64,000 bases of DNA, taken from the NCBI RefSeq assembly GCF_014204415.1, contig NZ_JACHLE010000001.1, positions 682,001 to 746,000 of the forward strand, read 5' to 3'. The notes beneath the pieces are model-generated. The model saw nothing but the letters and a program-made list of their open reading frames with translations. It made no database searches and had not been told where the DNA came from. This DNA is from Chryseobacterium defluvii. Its GTDB lineage: Bacteria > Bacteroidota > Bacteroidia > Flavobacteriales > Weeksellaceae. Below, in pieces: positions 51,143 through 59,079 of this stretch (position 1 is its first letter; each line of letters opens with the position of its first letter). Position numbers and translations under genes: made by a program.

Positions 51143-52282
51143 CTACAAATTCTTTTTCAGGTGTTCCAATGCCTGAATGATCACTTCATCCCTTTTAGCA
51201 AAGCTAAATCGTATATAATCAGAATCATGCCTCGAATTATAAAAAGCCGAGAGTGGAAGACACGCCACCTTCTTTTCTACCGTCAGCCATTTTGAGAATT
51301 CCACATCCGTCATGGTTTTAGACACATTTCTGAAATTGACTATCTGAAAAACACTTCCCTCCGCTTTCTGCTCAACATATAAAGGAGTTTCCTTAACCAG
51401 TTCGTTAAAAATATCCCGCTTTCTCTGCATGGTACCCTGATTCGCGGAAGGGTCAAAAATTTCAAGATATTTTGCCAAAGCATACTGTGCAGGAGCGTTG
51501 GCACTGTATGAGATATATTGCTGATGGCATCTGAACCTGTGGGTCAATTCCTCAGAAGCCAGTAAATAGCTTACTTTCCAACCGGTAGAATGAAACATTT
51601 TACCAAAAGAAAAAATACAGAAAGTCCTTTTCCTGAGATTCGGGTGAATGAATGAACTGTAATGTTCAGTCCCGTCATAACAGTAAGTATCATAAATTTC
51701 CTCCGAGATCAGATAGATTTCCTTGTCTTTGATCAGCTCATAAAGCTGGTTCCAGTCATCCTGGCTTAAAATTTTTCCGGTCGGGTTTTGTGGAGAATTG
51801 ACAATAATGGCTTTAGTTTTTTGTGAAATATATTGTTGAAACTTTTCCCAGTTAATAACAAAATCATTGTCAAGATCATAATATACCGGAGTACCGCCGT
51901 TAAGGACTATAGAAGGACCATAAGTATAATAGGAAGGCTGAATAACAATCACTTCATCTCCCTGGTTTAAAACGGATTTAAGAGATGTATATAAAGCAAA
52001 GGTGGCACAGGGAACAATACTTATTTCTTCTTTTTTGAGTTGCAGGTCATTTTTGCGTTTACTGTTAAACTTAATGATATTTTCAATTAATACAGGATTG
52101 CCGGCTAAGGGTTCATAATTATGGTTGTCAAGATCTGCTGACTCTTTCAGGTAGTATTTTAGGCGTTCATCAATGTCAAAATCAGGCAATCCTAATGAAA
52201 GGTCAAAACTTTGGTGGCGGGAAGCCAGTTCGGACATCTCGGTGAAAAAAGAGTAATGAGTAAATCCATAAATATTTTCCAT
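51143..52282 (-). CDS. Pyridoxal-phosphate aminotransferase, methionine aminotransferase-like
   Basis: A 379-residue cytosolic class I/II aminotransferase. It contains N-S-P-Q-N-P-T-G (substrate-carboxylate region), the PLP lysine in S-F-G-K-M-F-H-S-T-G-W-K, and a C-terminal I-R-F-S-F-A-K arginine. It resembles YbdL/methionine aminotransferases (kynurenine aminotransferase-like fold I), probably serving methionine salvage. Substrate is inferred from similarity only. Confidence 0.87.
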   Translation of the reverse strand: MENIYGFTHYSFFTEMSELASRHQSFDLSLGLPDFDIDERLKYYLKESADLDNHNYEPLAGNPVLIENIIKFNSKRKNDLQLKKEEISIVPCATFALYTSLKSVLNQGDEVIVIQPSYYTYGPSIVLNGGTPVYYDLDNDFVINWEKFQQYISQKTKAIIVNSPQNPTGKILSQDDWNQLYELIKDKEIYLISEEIYDTYCYDGTEHYSSFIHPNLRKRTFCIFSFGKMFHSTGWKVSYLLASEELTHRFRCHQQYISYSANAPAQYALAKYLEIFDPSANQGTMQRKRDIFNELVKETPLYVEQKAEGSVFQIVNFRNVSKTMTDVEFSKWLTVEKKVACLPLSAFYNSRHDSDYIRFSFAKRDEVIIQALEHLKKNL

Positions 52283-52309
52283 CTATTTTGCATTTATATC
52301 AAATATAAG

Positions 52310-52317
52310 AAAAATAG
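52310..52317 (-). promoter_or_regulatory. -7 element for aminotransferase gene
   Basis: The minus strand reads TATATTTG, 27 nt before the start at 52282, in the divergent spacer shared with the M28 peptidase gene. Confidence 0.5.
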
Positions 52318-52371
52318 GAATTCTATATAAATTAAATAAATTTTGCTATTTTTAGGCAAATTATCTTTAAA

Positions 52372-53424
52372 ATGAAAAAAATACTTATTCCGCTATTTTC
52401 TGTTGCCTTGATGGTAAGCTGTGGAACATCCAAAGTTTCCAATACTACCGAAAAACCTGTTCAAACAGCCAATTCAGGTTTAAAAGGAGACAAAGCATTC
52501 CAATCTGCTTATAAAACCATTAAAGCCGATGATTTAAAGAAAAATCTGTATGTAATTGCTTCCGACGAAATGGGAGGAAGAGATACCGGAAGCCCGGGAC
52601 AGAAAAAGGCCGGAGAGTATATGATCAGCTACTATAAAGGATTGGGAATTTCCTATCCGAAGGCATTAGGCTCCTTTTACCAGAAAGTGCCGTCTGATTT
52701 TATGAAAAAAAGAGGCGGTGGAAACCTGCCTGATTCTGAAAACATTTTAGCCTTTATTGAAGGAACCGAGAAACCGGAAGAAATTGTAGTGATCTCTGCC
52801 CATTACGATCATGTGGGGACACAAAACGGTGTGGTTTACAACGGTGCAGACGACGACGGAAGCGGAACTGTTGCCGTGATGGAAATCGCCAAAGCATTTC
52901 AGAATGCTAAAAATGCAGGAAACGGGCCTAAAAGATCAATTTTGTTCCTTCACGTAACAGGAGAGGAGCATGGTTTGTTCGGATCAGAATATTATACGGA
53001 TAATCCGGTATTTCCGCTTGCCAATACCGTCGTAGATCTTAATATCGATATGATCGGGCGGGATGATGCTGAAAACAGAGGAAAAAGTTATGTATATGTG
53101 ATCGGTTCCGAAATGCTGAGCTCTGAACTGAAAGTGATCAATGAAGCAGCCAATAAAAAGACAAATAATCTGGAGCTGAATTATAAATATGATGACCCGA
53201 AAGATCCCCAAAGATTATACTACAGGTCTGATCATTATAATTTTGCAAAAAATAATATTCCGGTTGCTTTCTATTTTGACGGGATCCATGAAGATTATCA
53301 TAAGCCGACAGATGATGTGGAGAAAATAGATTATTCAATGCTGGAGAAAAGAACACAGCTTATTTTTACAACTGCATGGGATATAGCCAACAGAGCAGAC
53401 CGAATTGTTGTAGACAGAAAGTAA
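52372..53424 (+). CDS. M28 family zinc peptidase, lipoprotein
   Basis: A 350-residue predicted lipoprotein (lipobox L-M-V-S-C near residue 17) with an M28 aminopeptidase domain. Two-zinc ligands are visible as S-A-H-Y-D-H, N-G-A-D-D-D-G-S-G, T-G-E-E-H-G-L-F-G-S, D-M-I-G-R and a final Y-H-K-P-T-D-D. It would cleave N-terminal residues of peptides in the periplasm. The next gene's operator lies in its 3' untranslated region. Confidence 0.9.
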   Translation: MKKILIPLFSVALMVSCGTSKVSNTTEKPVQTANSGLKGDKAFQSAYKTIKADDLKKNLYVIASDEMGGRDTGSPGQKKAGEYMISYYKGLGISYPKALGSFYQKVPSDFMKKRGGGNLPDSENILAFIEGTEKPEEIVVISAHYDHVGTQNGVVYNGADDDGSGTVAVMEIAKAFQNAKNAGNGPKRSILFLHVTGEEHGLFGSEYYTDNPVFPLANTVVDLNIDMIGRDDAENRGKSYVYVIGSEMLSSELKVINEAANKKTNNLELNYKYDDPKDPQRLYYRSDHYNFAKNNIPVAFYFDGIHEDYHKPTDDVEKIDYSMLEKRTQLIFTTAWDIANRADRIVVDRK

Positions 53425-53452
53425 AATTACATTTAAGAATAATTTAACAAAC

Positions 53453-53481
53453 AAAAGTTGGAATGATCATTCCAGCTTTTG
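53453..53481 (+). promoter_or_regulatory. Palindromic TetR operator that also forms a terminator-like hairpin
   Basis: TGGAATGATCATTCCA at 53459-53474 is a perfect 16-bp palindrome. It extends as AAAAGTTGGAATGA / TCATTCCAGCTTTT with one G-U wobble, followed by GTATTTTT. It also covers the -33 TTG (53458-53460) of the tetR promoter. Half-site TGGAATGA recurs before the SDR gene. Confidence 0.75.
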
Positions 53482-53489
53482 TATTTTTG
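53458..53489 (+). promoter_or_regulatory. Promoter of tetR-family gene
   Basis: TTG (53458-53460) and TATTTTTG (53482-53489) are separated by 21 bp, as in the era promoter. The -7 element ends 4 nt before the GTG start at 53494, implying a leaderless or near-leaderless message. Confidence 0.6.
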
Positions 53490-53493
53490 CATC

Positions 53494-54051
53494 GTGGATA
53501 AGAGAGAACAAATAATTAACGCAGCAATGAAGCTGCTGACGGAGAAAGGAGTACAAGCTACCCCAATGTCGGCTATTGCAAAAGCTGCAGGAACCGGAAT
53601 GGGGACTATCTATAATTATTTCGCCACAAAAGAGGAGCTTATTAATGCTATATATCTGTACATTAAAAGCTTGGAAATTCAGTTCATTACGCAGAGGACC
53701 CATGATGAATCTTCATTGAAAATTAAATTTTTAGAATACTATAAGGCATTTGTTGATTTCAACATCCACTATCCGGAATGTTTTGCTTTTATGGATCAGC
53801 TGCAAAATTCACCCATCATTTCAGAATGTACAAAGGATGAAGGTAAGACAGAGTTTTTACCGGTTTTGGAATTAATCAGGAAAGGTCAGGAGGATGGAAT
53901 AATTAAAAAAATGAGCATGGATGCCATTTTACAATTCCTGGCCGGAACACTTACCACATACGTCCGATGGATGCTGAGCATTGAGGAAAATGATAGAGAT
54001 CAGTACCTGGATCAGCAGATGAGAATGGTATGGGATGCGCTAAAGGAATAA
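53494..54051 (+). CDS. TetR/AcrR family transcriptional repressor
   Basis: A 185-residue regulator started here at GTG 53494, because the N-terminal helix (D-K-R-E-Q-I-I-N-A-A-M-K-L-L) must be included and the upstream TTG lies in the promoter. HTH: T-P-M-S-A-I-A-K-A-A-G-T-G-M-G-T-I-Y-N-Y-F. The C-terminal domain is ligand-binding. The palindrome TGGAATGATCATTCCA overlaps its own promoter and a spaced version precedes the downstream SDR gene, so it probably represses both. The inducer is unknown. Confidence 0.9.
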   Translation: MDKREQIINAAMKLLTEKGVQATPMSAIAKAAGTGMGTIYNYFATKEELINAIYLYIKSLEIQFITQRTHDESSLKIKFLEYYKAFVDFNIHYPECFAFMDQLQNSPIISECTKDEGKTEFLPVLELIRKGQEDGIIKKMSMDAILQFLAGTLTTYVRWMLSIEENDRDQYLDQQMRMVWDALKE

Positions 54052-54069
54052 AAAATTTTAAATCAAAAA

Positions 54070-54089
54070 TGGAATGAACATTCATTCCA
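54070..54089 (+). promoter_or_regulatory. Second TetR-type operator, upstream of SDR gene
   Basis: TGGAATGA (54070-54077), a 4-nt spacer ACAT, and TCATTCCA (54082-54089) use the same half-sites as the operator at 53459-53474, with different spacing. It lies 30 bp before the SDR start. Confidence 0.72.
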
Positions 54090-54119
54090 AAATTATAAAT
54101 ACAAAAAATATTGAACACA

Positions 54120-54929
54120 ATGAACACAATTTTTATGACCGGAACTTCCACCGGATTAGGAAAAGCAGCCGTTAAACTTTTTGCCGCAAAAGGCTGGAAT
54201 GTAATTGCCACCATGCGCAAGCCGGAAAATGAAACAGAACTGAATGAGCTTCCGAATGTAACCTTGATGGCATTGGACGTAACAGATAAAGAACAGGTAC
54301 GCCGCGTAATTTCTGAAGTAGTTTCTAAATATAATGTAGATGTGGTTTTTAACAATGCAGGGTATGGTTTAGCAGGACCATTTGAAGGAGCAGATGAAGA
54401 CCAGATATTCAGGAACATTAATACCAACTTGTTAGGAGTAATGAGAGTTACACAGGCATTCCTTCCTCATTTCCGTGAAAAAGGCAAAGGAATGTTTATT
54501 TCCACAACTTCCATCGGAGGATCTGTTACTTTTCCGATGAATTCCGTTTATCATGCCACTAAATTTGCCTTAGAAGGATGGAGCGAGAGTTTAACTTATG
54601 AGCTGGAACCGTTTGGAATTACGGTAAAAACAGTTGCTCCCGGAGGAATTGCCACCGATTTTGCAGGCCGAAGCCTCGATCTGTGTAAACATGATGCTTA
54701 TGAAGAGATATTCTCAAAAGTATTCAATGCATTTACCAATCCCGAAAGACGCGCTGCTTACTCCAGTGCCGAACAGATTGCAGAAGTGGTATATGAAGCA
54801 GCTACAGATAGAAATCAACAGTTGAAATATATTGCCGGAAATGATGCCAAAGAATTATTTGAATTAAGAAATGCAGCAGGACAGGAAAACTTCCGGAAAG
54901 AAGTAAAGAAGATCTTCCTTGAAATATAA
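54120..54929 (+). CDS. Short-chain dehydrogenase/reductase (SDR)
   Basis: A 269-residue NAD(P)-dependent oxidoreductase. The Rossmann motif is T-G-T-S-T-G-L-G and the active site is Y-H-A-T-K, with N-N-A-G-Y-G and a S-T-T-S serine. Basic residues after beta-2 (R-K-P) suggest NADP. The TTG at 54111 is a possible earlier start, but the ATG at 54120 fits better. It is likely controlled by the preceding TetR regulator through the palindromic sites. The substrate is unknown. Confidence 0.9.
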   Translation: MNTIFMTGTSTGLGKAAVKLFAAKGWNVIATMRKPENETELNELPNVTLMALDVTDKEQVRRVISEVVSKYNVDVVFNNAGYGLAGPFEGADEDQIFRNINTNLLGVMRVTQAFLPHFREKGKGMFISTTSIGGSVTFPMNSVYHATKFALEGWSESLTYELEPFGITVKTVAPGGIATDFAGRSLDLCKHDAYEEIFSKVFNAFTNPERRAAYSSAEQIAEVVYEAATDRNQQLKYIAGNDAKELFELRNAAGQENFRKEVKKIFLEI

Positions 54930-54949
54930 TTTTTCCTATATAAAATGTA

Positions 54950-54978
54950 AAGCCTGTAACTCAGTTATAGGCTTTTTT
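54950..54978 (+). terminator. Terminator after SDR gene
   Basis: AAGCCTGTAA (54950-54959) pairs with TTATAGGCTT (54965-54974) with one G-U wobble, followed by Ts. Confidence 0.8.
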
Positions 54979-55018
54979 ATTGGATTTTAAATATATTTAC
55001 TGTTCTTAAAAAACAATA

Positions 55019-55462
55019 ATGATTATTCGGGAAGCTAGGATGGAGGATATACCTCAGATCCAGATTGTAAGAAATTCAGTCAAAGAAAATACATTATCGG
55101 ATCCCGGCCTTGTAACAGATGAAGACTGTAAAGAATTCCTTTTCGAAAGAGGAAAAGGCTGGGTTTGCGAGATCAATAGCCGGATTGTTGGTTTTTCAAT
55201 TATAGATATGAAAGAGCATAATGTCTGGGCTTTATTTCTACATCCGGATTTCGAGAAGCAGGGAATAGGGAGAAAGCTCCATGATGTAATGCTGGACTGG
55301 TATTTTGAACAGACTAAAGAAAACCTCTGGCTTGGAACTTCCCCGGATACAAGAGCAGAAATATTTTACAGAAAATCCGGTTGGAAGGAGACCGGAACCC
55401 ACGGAAAAAGAGAGATCAAATTTGAAATGACTTATCATCACTGGAAAAACAAAAAAATATGA
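55019..55462 (+). CDS. GNAT family N-acetyltransferase
   Basis: A 147-residue acetyl-CoA-dependent acyltransferase with the GNAT core: V-W-A-L-F-L-H-P-D-F-E-K-Q-G-I-G-R-K-L-H (motif A, pyrophosphate loop) and W-L-G-T-S-P-D-T-R-A-E-I-F-Y-R-K-S-G-W (motif B). Its stop overlaps the start of the VOC gene by 4 bp, implying coupled translation. The acceptor is unknown. Confidence 0.87.
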   Translation: MIIREARMEDIPQIQIVRNSVKENTLSDPGLVTDEDCKEFLFERGKGWVCEINSRIVGFSIIDMKEHNVWALFLHPDFEKQGIGRKLHDVMLDWYFEQTKENLWLGTSPDTRAEIFYRKSGWKETGTHGKREIKFEMTYHHWKNKKI

Positions 55463-55821
55463 AACATACATTAAAATCTATCCGCCCGTTTATTGGTGCA
55501 GAAAACTTTGAAATCAGCAGGTCATTTTATTCTGATCTTGGATTTGAAGAAGTCATTTTAGAACCAAGTCTGTCATTGTTTAAAAATCAATCTATTGCTT
55601 TCTATCTTCAGAACACTTATGTAAAAGACTGGGTAGAAAATACCATGATCTTCGTAGAAGTTGAAAGTGCAGACGAATACTGGCAGGAGCTTGTAACCCT
55701 TAACCTGACTGAAAAGTATGAAGAAGTAAAGCTTACACCCGTGAGAACCATGCCTTGGGGAAAAGAATGCTTTGTGCATGATCCTTCAGGAATTTTATGG
55801 CATTTCGGTGAGTTTTTTTAA
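55459..55821 (+). CDS. VOC (glyoxalase/bleomycin-resistance-like) superfamily protein
   Basis: A 120-residue vicinal-oxygen-chelate fold protein: R-P-F-I-G-A-E-N-F-E-I-S-R-S-F-Y-S-D-L-G-F at the start and E-C-F-V-H-D-P-S-G-I-L-W-H-F at the C-terminal metal site. It could be a binding or resistance protein, or an enzyme of small-molecule metabolism. Translationally coupled to the GNAT gene. Confidence 0.82.
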   Translation: MKHTLKSIRPFIGAENFEISRSFYSDLGFEEVILEPSLSLFKNQSIAFYLQNTYVKDWVENTMIFVEVESADEYWQELVTLNLTEKYEEVKLTPVRTMPWGKECFVHDPSGILWHFGEFF

Positions 55822-55901
55822 TTACACTTATATCCGGGGCACAATGATCATAATACCGGAATAAATTTTTATTTTAACTCAAACTAATAAACAAAATTCT
55901 G

Positions 55902-57053
55902 ATGAACGAGATCAATGAGGCCATTATGAAACAGGATTTCACATTGGCAGCAGCTTTATTGAAAAATGGCGGACAGTGGGATATACAGCCTTTCATGGCT
56001 GCACAGGCTTACCAGAGAATAATTGAAGCAAATGCATTTGAGCTTTTAGAATTATTTATAGAAAAAGAACATATCTCACTGGATGTTTTCGAATACGAAA
56101 AATTTGAATATACTATTTTCAGTATGTTTTCCAAAGCACCTGCTACAGAAGAGTTACTGGAATTTATGGATAAGCTTTTGCCTCAGATTGAAAACATAGA
56201 TGATGAACTCATGGGAGTTACATGGCTGGCTTATTCTGTAGAAAACAGAAGTGCTTTGCCTTTCATTCAAAAACTCATAGATCATGGCTGTGATGTCAGC
56301 CGGATAAGTTCAAGAGGCGAGAATCTGCTTTTTTATACACAGGATATTCAGATTATCCGGTTTCTTCTGGACGAAGGATTAAATGTAAATGCACAGAATG
56401 CCGGAGGAAATACAGTGATGTTTGAGGCGATCGCCAGGAAAAACACAGAGCTTGTTGAGCTTTATCTCCAATATGGAGCAGAACTAAACATTCAGAACAA
56501 AAATGGAGAAACTCCTTATCATAAAGCATTCTTTACCGCTATGGATACGGATCTGGTTGAATTGTTATTTAATCATGAGCCTATCCGCCTGGACCTGAAA
56601 AATAAGAACGGCCAGACTTTTTTCTTTGAATTTGCAGATTACAGTCCTCTTTCCTGGGATACAGAAATTAAACTGATGCAAAAGCTGCTGGAAGCAGGAG
56701 CTGATATATTTCAGGCAGAAAGAAATGCCTATTATGAAGAAAAAACACCGGCACAGATCATTGCTTTAAAAAGCTTAGCCGGACTTGAGCTGGTCGCCGG
56801 CCAAGACGATTTTGATGCCAACAGGCAGGATAATGCAGGAAACAGCTGGCTGCATTATGTATGCTCAGAGAACCTTAATTATGAGCAGCATAAGGCGCAG
56901 GAGATGTACAAAAAAGTAAAGCTCCTGCTTGAGAGAGGAGCCAGCCCAGGCCTTGTGAACGATCAGGATAAAACCCCTGTCGATATGGCTCAGGATGACG
57001 ATCTGAAATCTAAAACACTTTCTTTGTTACTAAAACATTTAAGCACGAAATAA
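55902..57053 (+). CDS. Ankyrin-repeat protein
   Basis: A 383-residue, probably cytosolic protein. After a ~120-residue divergent helical N-terminal half come ankyrin repeats from ~140 onward: G-E-N-L-L-F-Y, V-N-A-Q-N-A-G-G-N-T-V-M-F-E-A-I, L-N-I-Q-N-K-N-G-E-T-P-Y, N-S-W-L-H-Y, D-K-T-P-V-D-M-A. No signal peptide. Its stop overlaps the start of a second ankyrin gene by one base. It is a protein-binding scaffold; the partner is unknown. Confidence 0.83.
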   Translation: MNEINEAIMKQDFTLAAALLKNGGQWDIQPFMAAQAYQRIIEANAFELLELFIEKEHISLDVFEYEKFEYTIFSMFSKAPATEELLEFMDKLLPQIENIDDELMGVTWLAYSVENRSALPFIQKLIDHGCDVSRISSRGENLLFYTQDIQIIRFLLDEGLNVNAQNAGGNTVMFEAIARKNTELVELYLQYGAELNIQNKNGETPYHKAFFTAMDTDLVELLFNHEPIRLDLKNKNGQTFFFEFADYSPLSWDTEIKLMQKLLEAGADIFQAERNAYYEEKTPAQIIALKSLAGLELVAGQDDFDANRQDNAGNSWLHYVCSENLNYEQHKAQEMYKKVKLLLERGASPGLVNDQDKTPVDMAQDDDLKSKTLSLLLKHLSTK

Positions 57054-58417
57054 TGTCATTATCATTTATACAGGCCTGTGAAGCCGGGAAAAGAAAAATT
57101 GCGGAATTATTATTGGATCAGGAACAGGTAGCCCCTGGCTATACCGACGAAAAGGGCAGAACGGCATTACATTATGCGGCCCATCACGGGTTTACGGATA
57201 TCTGTGAGAAACTTCTGGAAAAAGGTGCCGATAAGAATTATGAAGATCATAATGGAGAAACCCCGCTGTATTTTGCTTTCCTCCAAAATCAGACAACTAC
57301 GGCAACTCTGCTTATAGAAAAAGGAGCTAATATTAATGTAAAAGACTATCAGGGAAACAGCCTGCTTCACCTGGCTGCACGGATCGGGCAGATAAAATTA
57401 ACTAAAATCCTGATCGATCAGGGAATAGAAGCGGACATCGAAAATAATGATGGAGAAACTCCGTTAATAATAGCTTTTTACCATCTCAAAAAACCGGTTG
57501 TCGATCTTTTGATTGAGAACGGAGCCGATCCTTTCCAAACCACCAAGACAGGGGATACCTTACTGCATCTGGCGGTAAAACTAAAGAATTTCCCGCTTGT
57601 AAAATGGTGCCTGGAATTAGGTCTGGATAAAGATGCAGTGAATAATAAAGGCGAAACCCCTTTGCTGATCTCCTGTTATGATGCACAACGCCTGATCATC
57701 AAAGAACTGCTGAATGCAGGTGCTGATGTTTTTGTAACCAGTAAAGAAGGGCTGTCCCCAATATATGAAGCTTGTGGAAATAACCAGAAAGAGATCGTAC
57801 AGATGTTTTTGGAGCGCGGATTAGATGTTAACTATCAGTTACCCGTACAAGGATATGAAAGCTATATGGACAGCTACCTGGAATATGTGGAAACAGCAAC
57901 CAGCCTTTCCATGACGAGTACTTATACTCTGTATGGACGCTATACTTATGGAGGAGAGAGCCTGCTGCATCTGGCAGTAAAGAACGGGCATATTTTTATG
58001 GTTAAACTGCTGCTGGAAAACGGAGCCCATGCGGATATCCGTGACGGTTCGGAGAATACGCCATTGCATTATGCTACTGCAAATGGGAAGAAAGATATTG
58101 TAGCCCTGCTGCTAGACCATAAAGCCGATACGGAGATAAGCAATGTAAAAGAGCAGAAAGCCATAGATTATGCAAGTATAAAAGGTTTTAACGAGATTGT
58201 GCAAATGATCTTAGCCTATAATACCCAAAACGGGATCAACACATCTTTAAAGCCTGTAGAAAATAATCCTGCGAATACTCCTTCTTCTGCAGAAATTGGT
58301 ATCACCAGGGAAGATGTGATGAAAAACCTGAAAGAGATCAAAGAATTACTGGATATGGGAGTGCTTACCCAGGAAGAATTTGATGCGAAAAAACAGGAAT
58401 ACCTTAAATTTTTATAA
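57053..58417 (+). CDS. Ankyrin-repeat protein with C-terminal SHOCT domain
   Basis: A 454-residue protein with about eleven ankyrin repeats (G-R-T-A-L-H-Y-A-A-H-H-G, G-N-S-L-L-H-L-A-A, D-T-L-L-H-L-A-V), interrupted by an insertion near residue 263. The C-terminal ~40 residues are SHOCT-like (L-L-D-M-G-V-L-T-Q-E-E-F-D-A-K-K), often an oligomerisation tag. Coupled to the first ankyrin gene by a one-base overlap and followed 60 bp later by an endonuclease V-like gene. Confidence 0.87.
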   Translation: MSLSFIQACEAGKRKIAELLLDQEQVAPGYTDEKGRTALHYAAHHGFTDICEKLLEKGADKNYEDHNGETPLYFAFLQNQTTTATLLIEKGANINVKDYQGNSLLHLAARIGQIKLTKILIDQGIEADIENNDGETPLIIAFYHLKKPVVDLLIENGADPFQTTKTGDTLLHLAVKLKNFPLVKWCLELGLDKDAVNNKGETPLLISCYDAQRLIIKELLNAGADVFVTSKEGLSPIYEACGNNQKEIVQMFLERGLDVNYQLPVQGYESYMDSYLEYVETATSLSMTSTYTLYGRYTYGGESLLHLAVKNGHIFMVKLLLENGAHADIRDGSENTPLHYATANGKKDIVALLLDHKADTEISNVKEQKAIDYASIKGFNEIVQMILAYNTQNGINTSLKPVENNPANTPSSAEIGITREDVMKNLKEIKELLDMGVLTQEEFDAKKQEYLKFL

Positions 58418-58477
58418 ACCCCAAAATCCCGGAATCACAAACCTAAGAATCTCTGGGATGCTGATAATCGACAGATT

Positions 58478-58978
58478 ATGATCTACGCTTTTGATACCTA
58501 TTATTATGAAGATTATGCCAATACTATATGTATTGCTTTTGAAGACTGGAATTCTGAAAAAGAAAGTGATATTTTCAGAGAAGAAACAAGCATCACTTCC
58601 AATTATGAAAGCGGGGCCTTCTATAAAAGAGAACTCCCTTGTATATTAAGTCTGCTGAAGAAAATAGAGCTTAAAGAAGGGGATATCATCATTGTAGACG
58701 GCTATGTCACTTTAAATGAGGAAGGCAAAATTGGTTTAGGAGGCTATCTTTTTGACGCTTTGGAGCAAAAATTTCTTGTGATCGGAATTGCCAAAAACGA
58801 GTTTACCTCGCCGGATCCTTTAAGAAGAATCATTTACAGAGGCGAAAGCAAGACCCCGCTTTTTCTTACCGCAAAAGGAGCAGACGTAGATATATTAGTT
58901 TCTAAAATAGAGCAGATGCATGGCCCTTACAGAATTCCGACCCTTCTAAAGAAGCTCGATCAATTAACGAGAGAATAA
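58478..58978 (+). CDS. Endonuclease V-like protein (divergent, short)
   Basis: A 166-residue protein with the catalytic acidic pattern of endonuclease V: D6 in A-F-D-T, E52 in Y-K-R-E-L-P and D74 in I-V-D-G-Y, with E-to-D spacing of 22 residues matching E. coli (E89/D110). I-G-I-A-K-N and G-L-G-G-Y-L-F correspond to the G-V-A-K and H-L-G blocks. It lacks the usual 220-residue length and wedge motif. It may cleave deoxyinosine, or RNA inosine, or have another role. It is in line with the ankyrin genes. Confidence 0.72.
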   Translation: MIYAFDTYYYEDYANTICIAFEDWNSEKESDIFREETSITSNYESGAFYKRELPCILSLLKKIELKEGDIIIVDGYVTLNEEGKIGLGGYLFDALEQKFLVIGIAKNEFTSPDPLRRIIYRGESKTPLFLTAKGADVDILVSKIEQMHGPYRIPTLLKKLDQLTRE

Positions 58979-59050
58979 GATTTTAGAGGAAAATTGCGAT
59001 AGCTGATAAATGTCAGCATGAATATTATTTTTATTAAGTCTAAATAAATA

Positions 59051-59058
59051 TAAATTTG
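59051..59058 (+). promoter_or_regulatory. -7 element for GEVED protein gene
   Basis: TAAATTTG is an exact TAnnTTTG match 21 nt before the ATG at 59080. Confidence 0.5.
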
Positions 59059-59079
59059 TCTTAATAAATTTTATGACTC

